Positions 1 to 8,374 of a stretch of 64,000 bases of DNA are shown piece by piece. The notes beneath the pieces were generated by a model, which saw only the letters and a list, made by a program, of their open reading frames with translations, had not been told where the DNA came from and did no database searches. Positions within the stretch are counted from its first letter, which is position 1. Each line of letters opens with the position of its first letter. The DNA comes from Pseudomonadota bacterium (GTDB taxonomy: Bacteria; Pseudomonadota; Gammaproteobacteria; JAADHS01): the NCBI GenBank assembly GCA_021821045.1, contig JAKACW010000010.1, positions 1-64,000 of the forward strand. Direction: 5' to 3'. Made by a program: the position numbers and the translations under genes.

Positions 1-399
1 ACGCTCACCCAGCATGGCCAACGCAGCATCATGGGGCAGCGCTACATCCCAGAAATCACCAAAGGTGACAAACGTATCCTCATGATAAATGGCGAGCCAG
101 TGCCCTACGCCTTGGCGCGAATTCCCGCTCAAGGCGAAACCCGGGGTAACCTCGCCGCCGGTGGACGGGGCGAAGGCCGACCGTTGACCGAGCGGGACAA
201 ATGGCTGTGCCAGCAGGTCGGCCCGACCCTACGCGAGAAGGGGCTATTGTTCGTCGGCCTCGATGTGATTGGCGATTATTTGACCGAAATCAACGTCACC
301 AGTCCGACCTGCATTCGCGAGCTGGACGAGATCTTTAACCTTAAAATAGCGTCGCAACTGTTTGATGTAATTGACGGGAAGCTGGCGGCGCGACCGTGA
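1..399 (+). CDS. gshB: Glutathione synthetase, C-terminal part (5' end outside window)
   Basis: Joins gamma-glutamylcysteine and glycine using ATP, the second step of glutathione synthesis in the cytosol. The frame is open from base 1, so only the last 132 residues are present. They match the ATP-grasp C-terminal lobe: the basic stretch around GQRYIPEITKGDKR, the glycine-rich loop RGNLAAGGRGE, and the ending VIGDYLTEINVTSPTC that carries the metal- and ATP-binding acidic and Asn residues. In Pseudomonas-type genomes gshB is followed by tonB, yqgE, ruvX and pyr genes. Here tonB comes only about 9 kb later, so foreign or rearranged DNA separates them. Identification is firm. Confidence 0.95.
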   Translation, partial: TLTQHGQRSIMGQRYIPEITKGDKRILMINGEPVPYALARIPAQGETRGNLAAGGRGEGRPLTERDKWLCQQVGPTLREKGLLFVGLDVIGDYLTEINVTSPTCIRELDEIFNLKIASQLFDVIDGKLAARP

Positions 400-423
400 T
401 ATTCAACATCGTGCGCAACAGTT

Positions 424-597
424 GTGGGAGCGGATCATTCCGCGATGAATCGGCACCACCCTCGATTCCGGCATTCCATCGCGGTAAGAAACCGCTCCCA
501 CGACAAGAGGCAAGCCAGAGTGGGAGCGGATCATTCCGCGATTCTTGGCCCGAATCGTCTCTCCGACTGAGTCATCGCGGTAGGAAACCGCTCGCAC
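424..597. repeat. Two REP pairs (four REP copies, REPIN-like)
   Basis: Four hairpin units at 424-446, 478-501 (inverted), 520-542 and 574-597 (inverted). Each has head GTGGGAGCG, a short stem-loop and tail CGCGAT. Units 1 and 3 have stem GCGGA/TCCGC; units 2 and 4 have GCGGT/ACCGC. Direct and inverted copies alternate, as in REPINs. The last copy ends 8 bases before the apbE start codon. Confidence 0.9.
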
Positions 598-605
598 AGC
601 GGTTC

Positions 606-1631
606 ATGGCTCTACTGGTGTGCCTGTTCGTCGCCGCCTGCTCCAAGGACGAAGCACCCCATGTCCACCAGGAACGCATCGTTGCCTTCGGCACCCTGGT
701 CGACGTCAGCATCTACGGCGCCGACGCGGACGACGTTGCGACGGCGACGGAAAAACTGCATAGCGAATTCAATCGTCGCCACACCCTCTGGCATGCCTGG
801 AAGGGAGGCGAGCTATACCAAGCCAACTTGCTACTTCGCGAAGGCCAGCCGGCCAAGGTCTCCCAGGAAACTATCGTCATGCTGCAGAAAGCGCGCGCCA
901 TTTCCGACCGCTCGGGCCATCTGTTCAATCCGGCCATCGGCTCCCTCGTTGCGCTATGGGGCTACCACGCTGACGAGCTACCCACCGGCCCGCCCCCGCC
1001 CGCCGCTGAAATAGCCAAGCTTGTTAAAAAAAGCTTCACCCTCGACGATCTGACGTTTAGCGGCAACGAGATCATTCCGCGCCGGCCCGGCATCACCCTC
1101 GATGTCGGCGCCTTTGCCAAAGGTTACGCCGTCGACCACGCCATCGACCTGCTGCGTGCCATGGGCATCAACAACGCCATCGTCAACGCCGGTGGGGATT
1201 TGCGGGCCATCGGATCCAAGGGCGATAAGGCATGGCGCGTCGGCATCCGTCACCCGCGTCAGACCGGACTGCTCGCGTCGCTGTCGGTGCACGACAATGA
1301 AAGCGTATTTACATCAGGTGATTACGAACGCTTCTACATACATAATGGAAAGAGATACCATCACATCATTGATCCACGAACGGGATATCCGGCGCCCGAC
1401 AGTACCTCCGTTACCATCCTGCGCGCCGATGCCGCCACGGCCGATGGCTCGTCCACCGCGCTGATGATCGCCGGCCCCAAGGACTGGACCCGAGTGGCCA
1501 AGGCGCTGGGCTTAGAATACGTGATGCTGGTCGATACAGAATTGAACGTCCACCTCACTCCCGCCATGGCGGAACGGATTAAGTTCGAGGTGGATCCAAA
1601 GCCAGTGACCGTGATTGAAACACTTGATTAG
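606..1631 (+). CDS. apbE: FAD:protein FMN transferase (ApbE family lipoprotein)
   Basis: Attaches FMN covalently to Thr residues of flavoproteins such as RnfG/NqrC-type subunits, on the periplasmic side. The ATG at 606 was chosen because the longer open frame back to 396 only translates REP repeats. From 606 there is a lipoprotein signal (MALLVCLFVAAC, lipobox Cys 11). ApbE landmarks follow: FGTLVDVSIYG, LFNPAIGSLVALWGY, the DVGAFAKGYAVD flavin-binding motif, NAGGDLRAIGS, and HHIIDPRTGYP near the C-terminus. About 341 residues is normal. No Shine-Dalgarno is visible because a REP abuts the start. The NusG-domain-II gene 138 bases downstream is a common partner. No target flavoprotein is in the window. 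Confidence 0.9.
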   Translation: MALLVCLFVAACSKDEAPHVHQERIVAFGTLVDVSIYGADADDVATATEKLHSEFNRRHTLWHAWKGGELYQANLLLREGQPAKVSQETIVMLQKARAISDRSGHLFNPAIGSLVALWGYHADELPTGPPPPAAEIAKLVKKSFTLDDLTFSGNEIIPRRPGITLDVGAFAKGYAVDHAIDLLRAMGINNAIVNAGGDLRAIGSKGDKAWRVGIRHPRQTGLLASLSVHDNESVFTSGDYERFYIHNGKRYHHIIDPRTGYPAPDSTSVTILRADAATADGSSTALMIAGPKDWTRVAKALGLEYVMLVDTELNVHLTPAMAERIKFEVDPKPVTVIETLD

Positions 1632-1641
1632 GTGCGCCCTT

Positions 1642-1721
1642 GTGGGAGCGCATTCTTTGCGCGATTCTTCGCCCAAATCATGGTTGGCGCGAGGTCGCAT
1701 CGCGGAATAATCCGCTCCCAC
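1642..1721. repeat. REP pair (REPIN-like), variant stem
   Basis: Direct copy 1642-1665 with stem GCGCA/TGCGC, and inverted copy 1699-1721 with stem GCGGA/TCCGC. The first copy differs from the common form at two stem positions, and both changes are compensated on the other arm. Lies between apbE and the NusG-II gene. Confidence 0.85.
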
Positions 1722-1769
1722 AAACGGTATCACCGACGTCTTTGTTCATATTTATCAGCTGGCTAGATC

Positions 1770-2156
1770 ATGAACTCTAGAATTCACGCCAACATCACCA
1801 AAGCCGACTGGGTCGTCGTCGCCCTGGCCATCGCCGTGTTGCCGGTGCTCTATATCAAGTTCTGGAGCCACGGCTCCGTCTTCGCCGAAACCGTACAGCT
1901 CAATATTCCCGGCCAGTCCATCCAGAACCTGTCGTTGCGCGAAAACCAAACCCTCAAAGTGGAAGGGCCGCTGGGCATCACCACCATTGAAGTGCGCGAC
2001 GGCAAAGTTCGTTTCGTCGATTCGCCCTGCCCCGGCAAGCAGTGCATCCACGCCGGCTGGCTGAGCGTCGACGGCGACTTCGCCGCCTGCATTCCGAACC
2101 ACATCAGCTTGCTGGTAGCCGGCAGCGATTTCACGGTGGATACGATAAACTTCTAG
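1770..2156 (+). CDS. NusG domain II-containing membrane-anchored protein
   Basis: 128 residues. An N-terminal transmembrane segment (about residues 14-32, VVVALAIAVLPVLYIKFW) is followed by a small beta domain of the NusG_II type, ending with the cysteine-containing motif SPCPGKQCIHAGW and a further Cys in AACIPNHIS. This family occurs next to apbE and Gx-transporter (heptaprenyl diphosphate synthase component I-like) genes; both are in this window, the second displaced to 9030. Function is unknown. A link to flavinylated, membrane-bound redox chains is inferred from the ApbE neighbour only. The start is the first ATG after a spacer with REPs. Confidence 0.75.
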   Translation: MNSRIHANITKADWVVVALAIAVLPVLYIKFWSHGSVFAETVQLNIPGQSIQNLSLRENQTLKVEGPLGITTIEVRDGKVRFVDSPCPGKQCIHAGWLSVDGDFAACIPNHISLLVAGSDFTVDTINF

Positions 2157-2166
2157 GTCAGTTGCG

Positions 2167-2227
2167 GTGGGAGCGGATCATTCCGCGATTGACTTGACGA
2201 AGAATCGCGGTAGGAAACCGCTCCCAC
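2167..2227. repeat. REP pair (REPIN-like)
   Basis: Direct copy 2167-2189 (stem GCGGA/TCCGC) and inverted copy 2204-2227 (stem GCGGT/ACCGC). A further REP head, GTGGGAG at 2248-2254, is cut off where the IS110 element begins. Confidence 0.9.
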
Positions 2228-2270
2228 GACATGATCAGCAATATCCTGTGGGAGATTCTATGTTCCATGT

Positions 2271-3224
2271 CTAGCCCCCGGCAAGGATTGGAGCACGGTA
2301 ATCTGACTTGTTCTTGAGCAAGGAAAAGCAGATCCGGGCAAGCTTGCGGCAGAGTGCGACGGTGGCCTGTGTTGTGCTAAAGCCCCGTTCGATGAGACTG
2401 GAGTAATAGGGTTTCATTGCTTGGCCGCGGGCGGCGGCGCGAGCGGCGTTGAAGAGCAGGCGGCGACATTCGGCCTCGCCCTTCTTGGTGAGTTTGCGTT
2501 TGCCCTTGTAGGTGCCCGAGTCGCGCACCCGCACGTCCAGACCGAGGAAGGCGACGAACGCATCGCTGTTTTGGAACTGGCCACGATGGAAGGCGGCGAC
2601 CATGGCGAGGGCGTTGAGCGGGCCGACGCCGTAAATGGTGCGCAGGCGCGCGATGTCCTCGCGCCAGCCTTGTTCGGTGGCCAGCTGCAGGAGTTGTTTT
2701 TCGATGCTCAGGACCAGGTTGTCCAGTTTGCTGAGCGCGGCGGTGAGGCTCGATTTAACGGCTTTGAGTTCGCCGCAGGACTGGCGTAGCTGACCCATCA
2801 AGGCAACCACCTTGGCGCGGCGTTTGAGCAATTGCCACAGCCGTTGCTGTGCCGCAGGCAGCAGCTGGTAAGGACGCAACTCTTCGCGCTCCTTGGCCAG
2901 GTAGCGGGCGATCAACTGCGCATCGGTCAGATCGGTCTTGGCGCGCACGCCGACGCTGTCGCGGTAATGGCTTAAGCGATAGCCATCGATGAGATAAACC
3001 GTCAGTCCGTGTTGGATGGCCAATTCCACCACCTCGCAGTGGTAAGTGTTGGTGGTTTCCACGCCCAGACACGCGTTCTGTGGCAACTGCTTAAGCCACG
3101 CTTTGATGGCTTTACGTTCATTTTGCACCGATACCACCGACGACGAATCGCCGTGGCAGCACACTTCCAACGTGCGTTTGCACACATCAACACCGTAGAT
3201 GATGGGGGTCACTTTCTGTGCCAT
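2271..3224 (-). CDS. IS110-family transposase
   Basis: Seeker-type recombinase of an insertion sequence. The N-terminal RuvC-like DEDD domain is visible: D in YGVDVCKRTLEV, E in GVETTNTYH, and two D in KTDLTDAQLIARYL. The C-terminal Transposase_20 domain carries the likely serine nucleophile in RVRDSGTYKGKRKLTKKGE. Helical linker between. The ATG at 3224 gives MAQKVTPIIYGVDV, the usual family start; the frame runs 29 codons further upstream, probably not translated. About 317 residues and apparently intact. IS110 enzymes use a structured bridge RNA from the element's non-coding end to choose target and donor; a candidate region lies immediately upstream. Confidence 0.9.
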   Translation of the reverse strand: MAQKVTPIIYGVDVCKRTLEVCCHGDSSSVVSVQNERKAIKAWLKQLPQNACLGVETTNTYHCEVVELAIQHGLTVYLIDGYRLSHYRDSVGVRAKTDLTDAQLIARYLAKEREELRPYQLLPAAQQRLWQLLKRRAKVVALMGQLRQSCGELKAVKSSLTAALSKLDNLVLSIEKQLLQLATEQGWREDIARLRTIYGVGPLNALAMVAAFHRGQFQNSDAFVAFLGLDVRVRDSGTYKGKRKLTKKGEAECRRLLFNAARAAARGQAMKPYYSSLIERGFSTTQATVALCRKLARICFSLLKNKSDYRAPILAGG

Positions 3225-3500
3225 ACTGACCTCGCTTGTGAAATGAGGAAGCCGGGGTCCACCGAGCACGAGCTTGCGAAATTGGGCGGTCATAGCCGCT
3301 AGATTCTTCATCGGTGCTTAAGGTGGGGGTGGGGTGAACTCTCCCACGGGCCGTACTCCTTGGAGTCGGAAGCGGATTTTGTCCCACCACCCCGGTAACC
3401 TCTTTATGCACTCACAAAGAGGTCACCTGCAAACATACAAGCGGTAGCCGATGCACATGGATGTGCGAATGTCGCGAGAGGGCAGGACGCCCGTAGCGAC
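3225..3500 (-). ncRNA. Candidate IS110 bridge RNA region
   Basis: Long non-coding end of the IS, upstream of the transposase and read in the same direction. It has several potential hairpins: AACCTCTTT / AAAGAGGT arms at about 3398-3423, ACTCC / GGAGT around 3355-3366, and a GGTGGGGG-rich stretch (3321-3335) facing CCCACCACCCC (3382-3392). It also contains CTCCCAC (3341-3347), the complement of the REP head into which the element is inserted, as expected for a target-guide loop. The assignment rests on family knowledge; the fold was not computed. Confidence 0.45.
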
Positions 3501-3510
3501 TACCGCGATT
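3501..3510. repeat. Tail half of a REP interrupted by the IS110 element
   Basis: TACCGCGATT matches the 3' arm of the GCGGT/ACCGC REP type, whose head lies at 2248-2254 on the far side of the IS. Only about 25 bases separate it from the next start codon. Confidence 0.6.
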
Positions 3511-3535
3511 CCAGCCTTCAACGTAGATTTTACCC

Positions 3536-4531
3536 ATGACCACAAACCCAGCTCCGGCCCGCTACTTCCCCTTCCGCAGCGGCCAGTACAAAGTCGCCGC
3601 CGGTTTGTATGCCCTGGGCCAGGATTTCGGCAACGGTCAACGCGACAAGCAAATTTTTCAAATCGATCACGACTGGCCCGACTACCGCGAGGCCAAGCTG
3701 GCCGCCCGCGCCGAATCGCTCGCCAAATATGTGTGTCACGACGGCTTCGAGGCGCCGCTCAAACGTGAAGTGAATCTGTGGTTCATCCGGCAGTTGGCCA
3801 AGGAACATCCCGCCCAATTCACACTCCATGACGACGCCCGGCAGCTTGTCCTGCGCTGCAATCTCAGTCACGAGACGCTGCGCTTCTCGGTGGACGGCGA
3901 ACTCATTGCCGCCGAAACCGGCGGCCTCGGCGCCGCCATCGAACCGGCGTACGCCGACGCCTGGGATGCCCTGGCCTGCCAGATTCAAGAGGACCTGGCC
4001 GTTGTTCACGCGCCAAGCGACGCCGAAGAAAAACTCGTCGCCCTGCACCTGTGCTTCCCCAACCACTGGGCGGCCCAGGACAAAATCGGCAAGCCGTTTT
4101 TGAACATCCATCGCCCCGTCGCGGACTTCGAGCAGATCGCCCGCACCGCGCCGGCGCTGCTCAAGAACATGATCACCCGCGGCCCCTTCGTGCGTTTCGC
4201 CTGGGGCCTGGCAACGGACTCGCGCCTCAACCATCACCCGCGCCCGCCGCCGGACTTCCCGGCCGATGCGGCCTGGCATGGCCGGCGCTTCGATCCCGAT
4301 CAGCCTCAGCTCTATGTCCGCGTCGAACGCCAGACGTTGACGGGATTGCCCCAAGTCGACGCTTGCGTGTTCACCATTCGCACTTATTTTCTCGACGTCG
4401 CCACCCTCGACAGTAACGACCGCCTCGCCTTGCGCGACGCGATTGTGTCCATGTCGGATGCGGTGCTGCGGTACAAAGGCATCGCTAGCTACCAGGATGC
4501 CGTGACCGCGTGGCTGGGGATGCGTCACTGA
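3536..4531 (+). CDS. DUF3445 / haem-dependent oxidative N-demethylase-like protein
   Basis: 331 residues resembling the DUF3445 family, whose characterised member is the haem-binding subunit of dimethylamine monooxygenase. Family-like features are the N-terminal MTTNPAPARYFPFRSGQYKVAAGLYAL, the segment HLCFPNHWAAQDKIGKPFLNIHRPV, the NHHPRP element, and YVRVERQTLTGLP followed by VFTIRTYF near the end. No reductase or ferredoxin gene is adjacent, so the physiological substrate is unknown. The IS110 element ends about 35 bases upstream, so its original promoter may be lost; no clear Shine-Dalgarno is seen. Its codon use resembles the core genes. Confidence 0.75.
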   Translation: MTTNPAPARYFPFRSGQYKVAAGLYALGQDFGNGQRDKQIFQIDHDWPDYREAKLAARAESLAKYVCHDGFEAPLKREVNLWFIRQLAKEHPAQFTLHDDARQLVLRCNLSHETLRFSVDGELIAAETGGLGAAIEPAYADAWDALACQIQEDLAVVHAPSDAEEKLVALHLCFPNHWAAQDKIGKPFLNIHRPVADFEQIARTAPALLKNMITRGPFVRFAWGLATDSRLNHHPRPPPDFPADAAWHGRRFDPDQPQLYVRVERQTLTGLPQVDACVFTIRTYFLDVATLDSNDRLALRDAIVSMSDAVLRYKGIASYQDAVTAWLGMRH

Positions 4532-4695
4532 ATAGACAAACAGGACATTGATACACGTTATCGAAATCTACCTCACATGAATTGAGGTTGTCGCCGAATT
4601 CGCGCAGTTGCGCTCGGCGAGATTGAGTACTTCAATTATGATGCAATCAAGATGCGCGTTTAGCATCGCAAAGCAAGCCTACCGGACAAGGAGCC

Positions 4696-6351
4696 ATGGA
4701 ACGGCATCACCCCTCCCTCAGCCGACCTTGTGGAAAACTCCCAACGACAACAATGCATAAGCAACCGTCGATTTACCTAGCGTTGGTTTGTGCCTGGGCA
4801 GGTTGGATGTTCGTCCTATCCGCTCCGCCGGCAGTCGCGGCCGAAAAGGCGCGCCCCTATCAATTCGGCGTGCATCCTTATCTCGTACCGCGCATCATGG
4901 CGGCGGCCTATGGTCCCGCCGCACGCGACTTGAGCAGCAAACTCGATCATCCGGTGCGCCTACTCACCACGACCAACTTCACCAAGTTCGTCGACAAACT
5001 GCGCCGCCAGGAGTACGACATCGCTATCGTTCAGCCCCAGGATTTTCCACGTGTGGTGAAAGAGTTCGGCTATGTGCCGGTGGCGCGGGTGAACGAGGAA
5101 TTGCGCGCCATCTTTGTCATCAGGACGAACTCGGACGCCAACACGCTGGCGGATCTGTCCGGCCGGCGGGTGGCCATGCCGCCGCGCGACGCGGCCACCA
5201 GCCGCACGGCGTTGCGCGCCATGGAAACCGCGGGGCTCAATCCCGCCAGCAATGTGACGGTCAGTTTTCTCAATACGCACGACGCCTGCTTGCAGGAAGT
5301 CTTGCGCGGCGCGGCGGCGGCATGTGTGACGTGGCCGCCGCCGCTAGAAGAGTTCGTCCACCGCACCGGCGCCAAACTGCGGGTGCTGGCAACAACCGAG
5401 CCCGTGCCACACCTCGCGACGGTCGTCCATTCGCGGGTCCCGATGGAACAGCGCGAGGCCGTGCGCAACATCATGCTGACTTGGGACGACACTTCGGACG
5501 GCAAAATAGTCCTCGCCGCGATGCGCTTTCCCGGATGGACCGAGATCGGGGAACGCGAACACGCCGAGATCGAAGGTTATTCCGAACTGGATCGCGCACA
5601 GGCAGTGCCGGCCGACAAGCCAGGGCTGCTCTTCGGCGCCTTCCCCTATCTCAGTCCGCGCCTCTTGGCCGCGCACCTCGCCCCCCTGGCCGAAGCGCTC
5701 GCCACCCAGGTAAGCGTGCCGGTGCACTTGCGCACCGCATCTAACCATGAACAGTTCGAGCTGAATCTGCGCGAACGCAAGTACGATATCGCGTTGATTA
5801 GTCCCTTTCAGTTCCGACTGGCAATGGAGTCGGACTACGAGCCCGTCGCACGGTTCAGCGACGATTTGCAGGGGGTGTTTTATGTGCCGATGGACTCCCC
5901 GGTTCGCGACCTCCAAGGTTTGCGCGGCGCGACGATTGCGATGCCGCCACCCGCCGGGGCAACGACCATACTGGGAATGGCGCATTTGCGTGGACAGGGA
6001 ATCGAACCCGGGCGCGACGTACAGATCGATCATCGCGCGTCCCACGACTCGTGCGTGGAGCGGGTGCTGCAAGGCAACGCCGCGGCCTGCGTGACGACGT
6101 CCGTCATTATTGGACAATTGCCCGCATCGCAGCGCGCGAAGTTGCGCGCCGTCGACAAAACGGCGAGTATCCCCAGTTTGGTGCTCGTCGTTCAGCGCCG
6201 CCACAACGTCGCCTCTGGCGCGAAGCTGCGCGAGGAAGTGTTGTCCTGGCCGTCCCGACCCGAACAGAGCGCCGCGCTGGAGCGCCTGGGACTGGGCGAT
6301 TTCGTTGCCGTGCACGTCAGAATGTATCTGGCATTGCCTTTCCAACGCTGA
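4696..6351 (+). CDS. Double-domain PhnD-type periplasmic binding protein
   Basis: Two tandem phosphate/phosphonate-type (PhnD, Phosphonate-bd) binding domains, roughly residues 50-290 and 305-550. The repeat is easy to see: FGVHPYLVPRIMAAAYGP ... RQEYDIAIVQPQDF in the first half and FGAFPYLSPRLLAAHLAP ... RKYDIALISPFQF in the second. Each half also has a later pair of Cys flanked by HDAC/HDSC and AAACVT. A signal peptide ends at AAAVAA-like PPAVAA. Two starts are possible: ATG 4696 (AAGGAG two bases away, rather close) or ATG 4753, which gives a compact signal peptide. The histidine kinase 14 bases downstream suggests a sensing role rather than transport; no ABC permease is nearby. Confidence 0.8.
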   Translation: MERHHPSLSRPCGKLPTTTMHKQPSIYLALVCAWAGWMFVLSAPPAVAAEKARPYQFGVHPYLVPRIMAAAYGPAARDLSSKLDHPVRLLTTTNFTKFVDKLRRQEYDIAIVQPQDFPRVVKEFGYVPVARVNEELRAIFVIRTNSDANTLADLSGRRVAMPPRDAATSRTALRAMETAGLNPASNVTVSFLNTHDACLQEVLRGAAAACVTWPPPLEEFVHRTGAKLRVLATTEPVPHLATVVHSRVPMEQREAVRNIMLTWDDTSDGKIVLAAMRFPGWTEIGEREHAEIEGYSELDRAQAVPADKPGLLFGAFPYLSPRLLAAHLAPLAEALATQVSVPVHLRTASNHEQFELNLRERKYDIALISPFQFRLAMESDYEPVARFSDDLQGVFYVPMDSPVRDLQGLRGATIAMPPPAGATTILGMAHLRGQGIEPGRDVQIDHRASHDSCVERVLQGNAAACVTTSVIIGQLPASQRAKLRAVDKTASIPSLVLVVQRRHNVASGAKLREEVLSWPSRPEQSAALERLGLGDFVAVHVRMYLALPFQR

Positions 6352-6365
6352 GGGATTGTCGCGCG

Positions 6366-8294
6366 ATGTTTTCCCAACTGTCGCTGAAATTTCGCATCGC
6401 TCTGGTCATCCTGCTGCTCGAGGCAGTCATGATGACATTCGTGTTGTGGCCGACGCTGTCCCAATCCAAGCGCTCCGCCGAGGCGTTTCATACGGCAACG
6501 GAAAACGTCCTGCTGGGCTTGATGCAGGAGATCGCGACCGGCGCACTGCTGACTGAGGAATACAGCGACCTGCAACTTTACGTGGCGAAAGTCGCCGCGC
6601 AGCCGAGCGTGGAGAGGATTCTCGTCACCGACACCAACGGCAAGGTTGTCGCCAGCAGTGACGCGACCGAAGTCGGCCAATCGCCGCCGGAACAACTCGC
6701 CGCCAAGAATCGCTTCTGGCGCACCGTCACGGTGGAATCGGCCGCGGGCACGTTGGGTGAGGTGATTGTCGAGTTCTCCACGGCGGACATCGAGGAAGCC
6801 AACCGGCGCGCCCGCAACCTGGGCGCCGCATTGGCGATCATCGGCATGAGCGCCATCGCCGCCATCGGCATTTTGGTGGGATTCGCGCTGACCCGCCGCT
6901 TGGAACGAGTCACCGCTGCCGTGACCCGCTTCGCGCAAGGCGATGTGAACGCGCGCTCGGGCGTCACCGGCCGCGACGAAATCGGCGGACTCGGGCAAGT
7001 GTTCGACAGCATGGCAGCCGTCGTGTCGACACAGCAAAAACAATTGCGCGAACAAGCCGATCGCATCCGCCTGTTGTTGGATTCCACCGCCGAAGCGATC
7101 TACGGCGTGGACCTAAACGGCAAGTGCACCTTCGTCAATCCGGCGTGCGTCTCACTGCTCGGGTATTCCGAGGAAGCCCAATTGCTCGGCCAACCCATGC
7201 ACCAGCTCATTCACCACAGCCATCCGGACGGCTCGCCCTACCCGCGGGAGAAATGCCGCATCTTTAATGCCGAGCGCAACGACCGCACCGTGCGCTGCGA
7301 CGAGGAAGTGTTTTGGCGCGCCGACGGCACGGCGCTGCCGGCGGAATATTGGGCCCACCCCATACACCAAGAAGGCAAAGTCGTGGGGCACGTCGTCGCC
7401 TTCGTCGACATTACTGCACGCAAGAGCACCGAGGCCGAGCTGAAACGCCATCGCGATCATCTGGAGGATCTGGTTGCGCAACGCACCGCTGCGCTGCGCC
7501 GCATGACCGAGGAACTCGCGGCGACCAACATGGAACTGCAGTCGTTCAGCTACTCCGTCTCTCACGATCTGCGCGCCCCGCTGCGGGCGATCGACGGCTT
7601 CAGTCACGCTTTGGAGGCCGATTACGGCGCGCAATTGGATGAAGGCGCGAAGAACTACCTGCGCCGAATCCGCGCCGGCGCGCAAAAAATGGGCCGCCTG
7701 ATCGATGATCTGCTGCAGTTGGCGCAAGTCAGCCGCCAGGAGCTAAGGCGCGCGAATGTCGATTTGAGCGCTTTGGCGGCCGTGATCATCGCCAATCTGC
7801 GGGAAGCCGAGCCGCAGCGCCAGGTGCGGGCCGACATCGCGCCGGGGTTAGTCGTGAAGGGCGATCCCGGCCTTCTGCAAGTCATGCTGGAGAATCTATT
7901 GGGTAACGCTTGGAAGTACACCTCCCAGCGCGACGAGGCGGAAATCACCTTTGGCAGCCGCGATGAAAACGGCGAACGTATCTACTTCGTGCGCGACAAC
8001 GGCGCCGGTTTCGACATGCGCTATGCGGACAAGTTGTTCGGCGCATTTCAGCGTTTGCATCGACCGGACGAATTCGAAGGCACGGGCATCGGGCTCGCAA
8101 CTGTCCAACGCGTGCTGGCGCGCCATGGCGGGCGGATTTGGCCGGAGGCGGAACCGGATCGCGGCGCAACCTTTTACTTTGTTATTCCAAACGTCGAAGT
8201 GGACACGTCTTCGGCGCAGGTCGCCGATATGACAGACCCGGACAACAAAACTGTTGATCGAATCACTCGCCGCGATGCTCGCAAGATGCGATAG
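6366..8294 (+). CDS. Membrane sensor histidine kinase (HAMP-PAS-HisKA-HATPase)
   Basis: 642 residues. Two transmembrane segments (about 9-29 and 150-172) bracket a periplasmic sensor region; a HAMP domain (about 172-225), one PAS domain (about 230-345) and a short coiled coil follow. The HisKA domain has the phospho-acceptor motif SYSVSHDLRAPLRAIDGF, and the ATPase domain has the N box NLLGNAWKYTS and glycine boxes DNGAGFD and GTGIGL. The ATG at 6366 follows the binding-protein gene by 14 bases. The frame extends upstream over that gene but encodes nothing recognisable there. No response regulator is adjacent. The pair probably senses a small anion through the double PhnD protein; this is inference. 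Confidence 0.85.
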   Translation: MFSQLSLKFRIALVILLLEAVMMTFVLWPTLSQSKRSAEAFHTATENVLLGLMQEIATGALLTEEYSDLQLYVAKVAAQPSVERILVTDTNGKVVASSDATEVGQSPPEQLAAKNRFWRTVTVESAAGTLGEVIVEFSTADIEEANRRARNLGAALAIIGMSAIAAIGILVGFALTRRLERVTAAVTRFAQGDVNARSGVTGRDEIGGLGQVFDSMAAVVSTQQKQLREQADRIRLLLDSTAEAIYGVDLNGKCTFVNPACVSLLGYSEEAQLLGQPMHQLIHHSHPDGSPYPREKCRIFNAERNDRTVRCDEEVFWRADGTALPAEYWAHPIHQEGKVVGHVVAFVDITARKSTEAELKRHRDHLEDLVAQRTAALRRMTEELAATNMELQSFSYSVSHDLRAPLRAIDGFSHALEADYGAQLDEGAKNYLRRIRAGAQKMGRLIDDLLQLAQVSRQELRRANVDLSALAAVIIANLREAEPQRQVRADIAPGLVVKGDPGLLQVMLENLLGNAWKYTSQRDEAEITFGSRDENGERIYFVRDNGAGFDMRYADKLFGAFQRLHRPDEFEGTGIGLATVQRVLARHGGRIWPEAEPDRGATFYFVIPNVEVDTSSAQVADMTDPDNKTVDRITRRDARKMR

Positions 8295-8374
8295 AGTTCA
8301 TTACTTACGGGGCGCCCGCCCGCGCGTCGTCGCGGGATGCTGCCCTCTCACGCCGGACCCGCGCGCCAAGAGAT

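Larger units (their letters stand above)
2255..3500 (-). mobile_element. IS110-family insertion sequence inserted into a REP copy
   Basis: Approximate limits were inferred from an interrupted REP: the head GTGGGAG ends at 2254 and a matching tail TACCGCGATT resumes at 3501. The element would be about 1.25 kb, a normal IS110 size, with one transposase gene and about 275 bases of non-coding DNA upstream of it. IS110 elements lack terminal inverted repeats, and none are seen. REP-targeting IS110 relatives are known in Pseudomonas. Exact ends need an empty-site comparison. Confidence 0.75.

Noticed and set aside
424-597. Possible CRISPR-like array of evenly spaced repeats
   Set aside because: Repeats alternate in orientation, are dispersed across the window and form REP hairpins; no cas genes are near.
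396-605. N-terminal extension of the apbE frame
   Set aside because: It translates four REP copies, producing repeated GSGSFRD peptides; the lipoprotein signal starts at 606.
3187-3411. Open frame of 74 codons in the IS110 leader
   Set aside because: No ribosome-binding site or similarity; overlaps the transposase start and better fits the non-coding bridge RNA region.
6051-6365. Upstream extension of the histidine kinase frame
   Set aside because: Lies inside the PhnD-type gene in another frame and has no recognisable domain.
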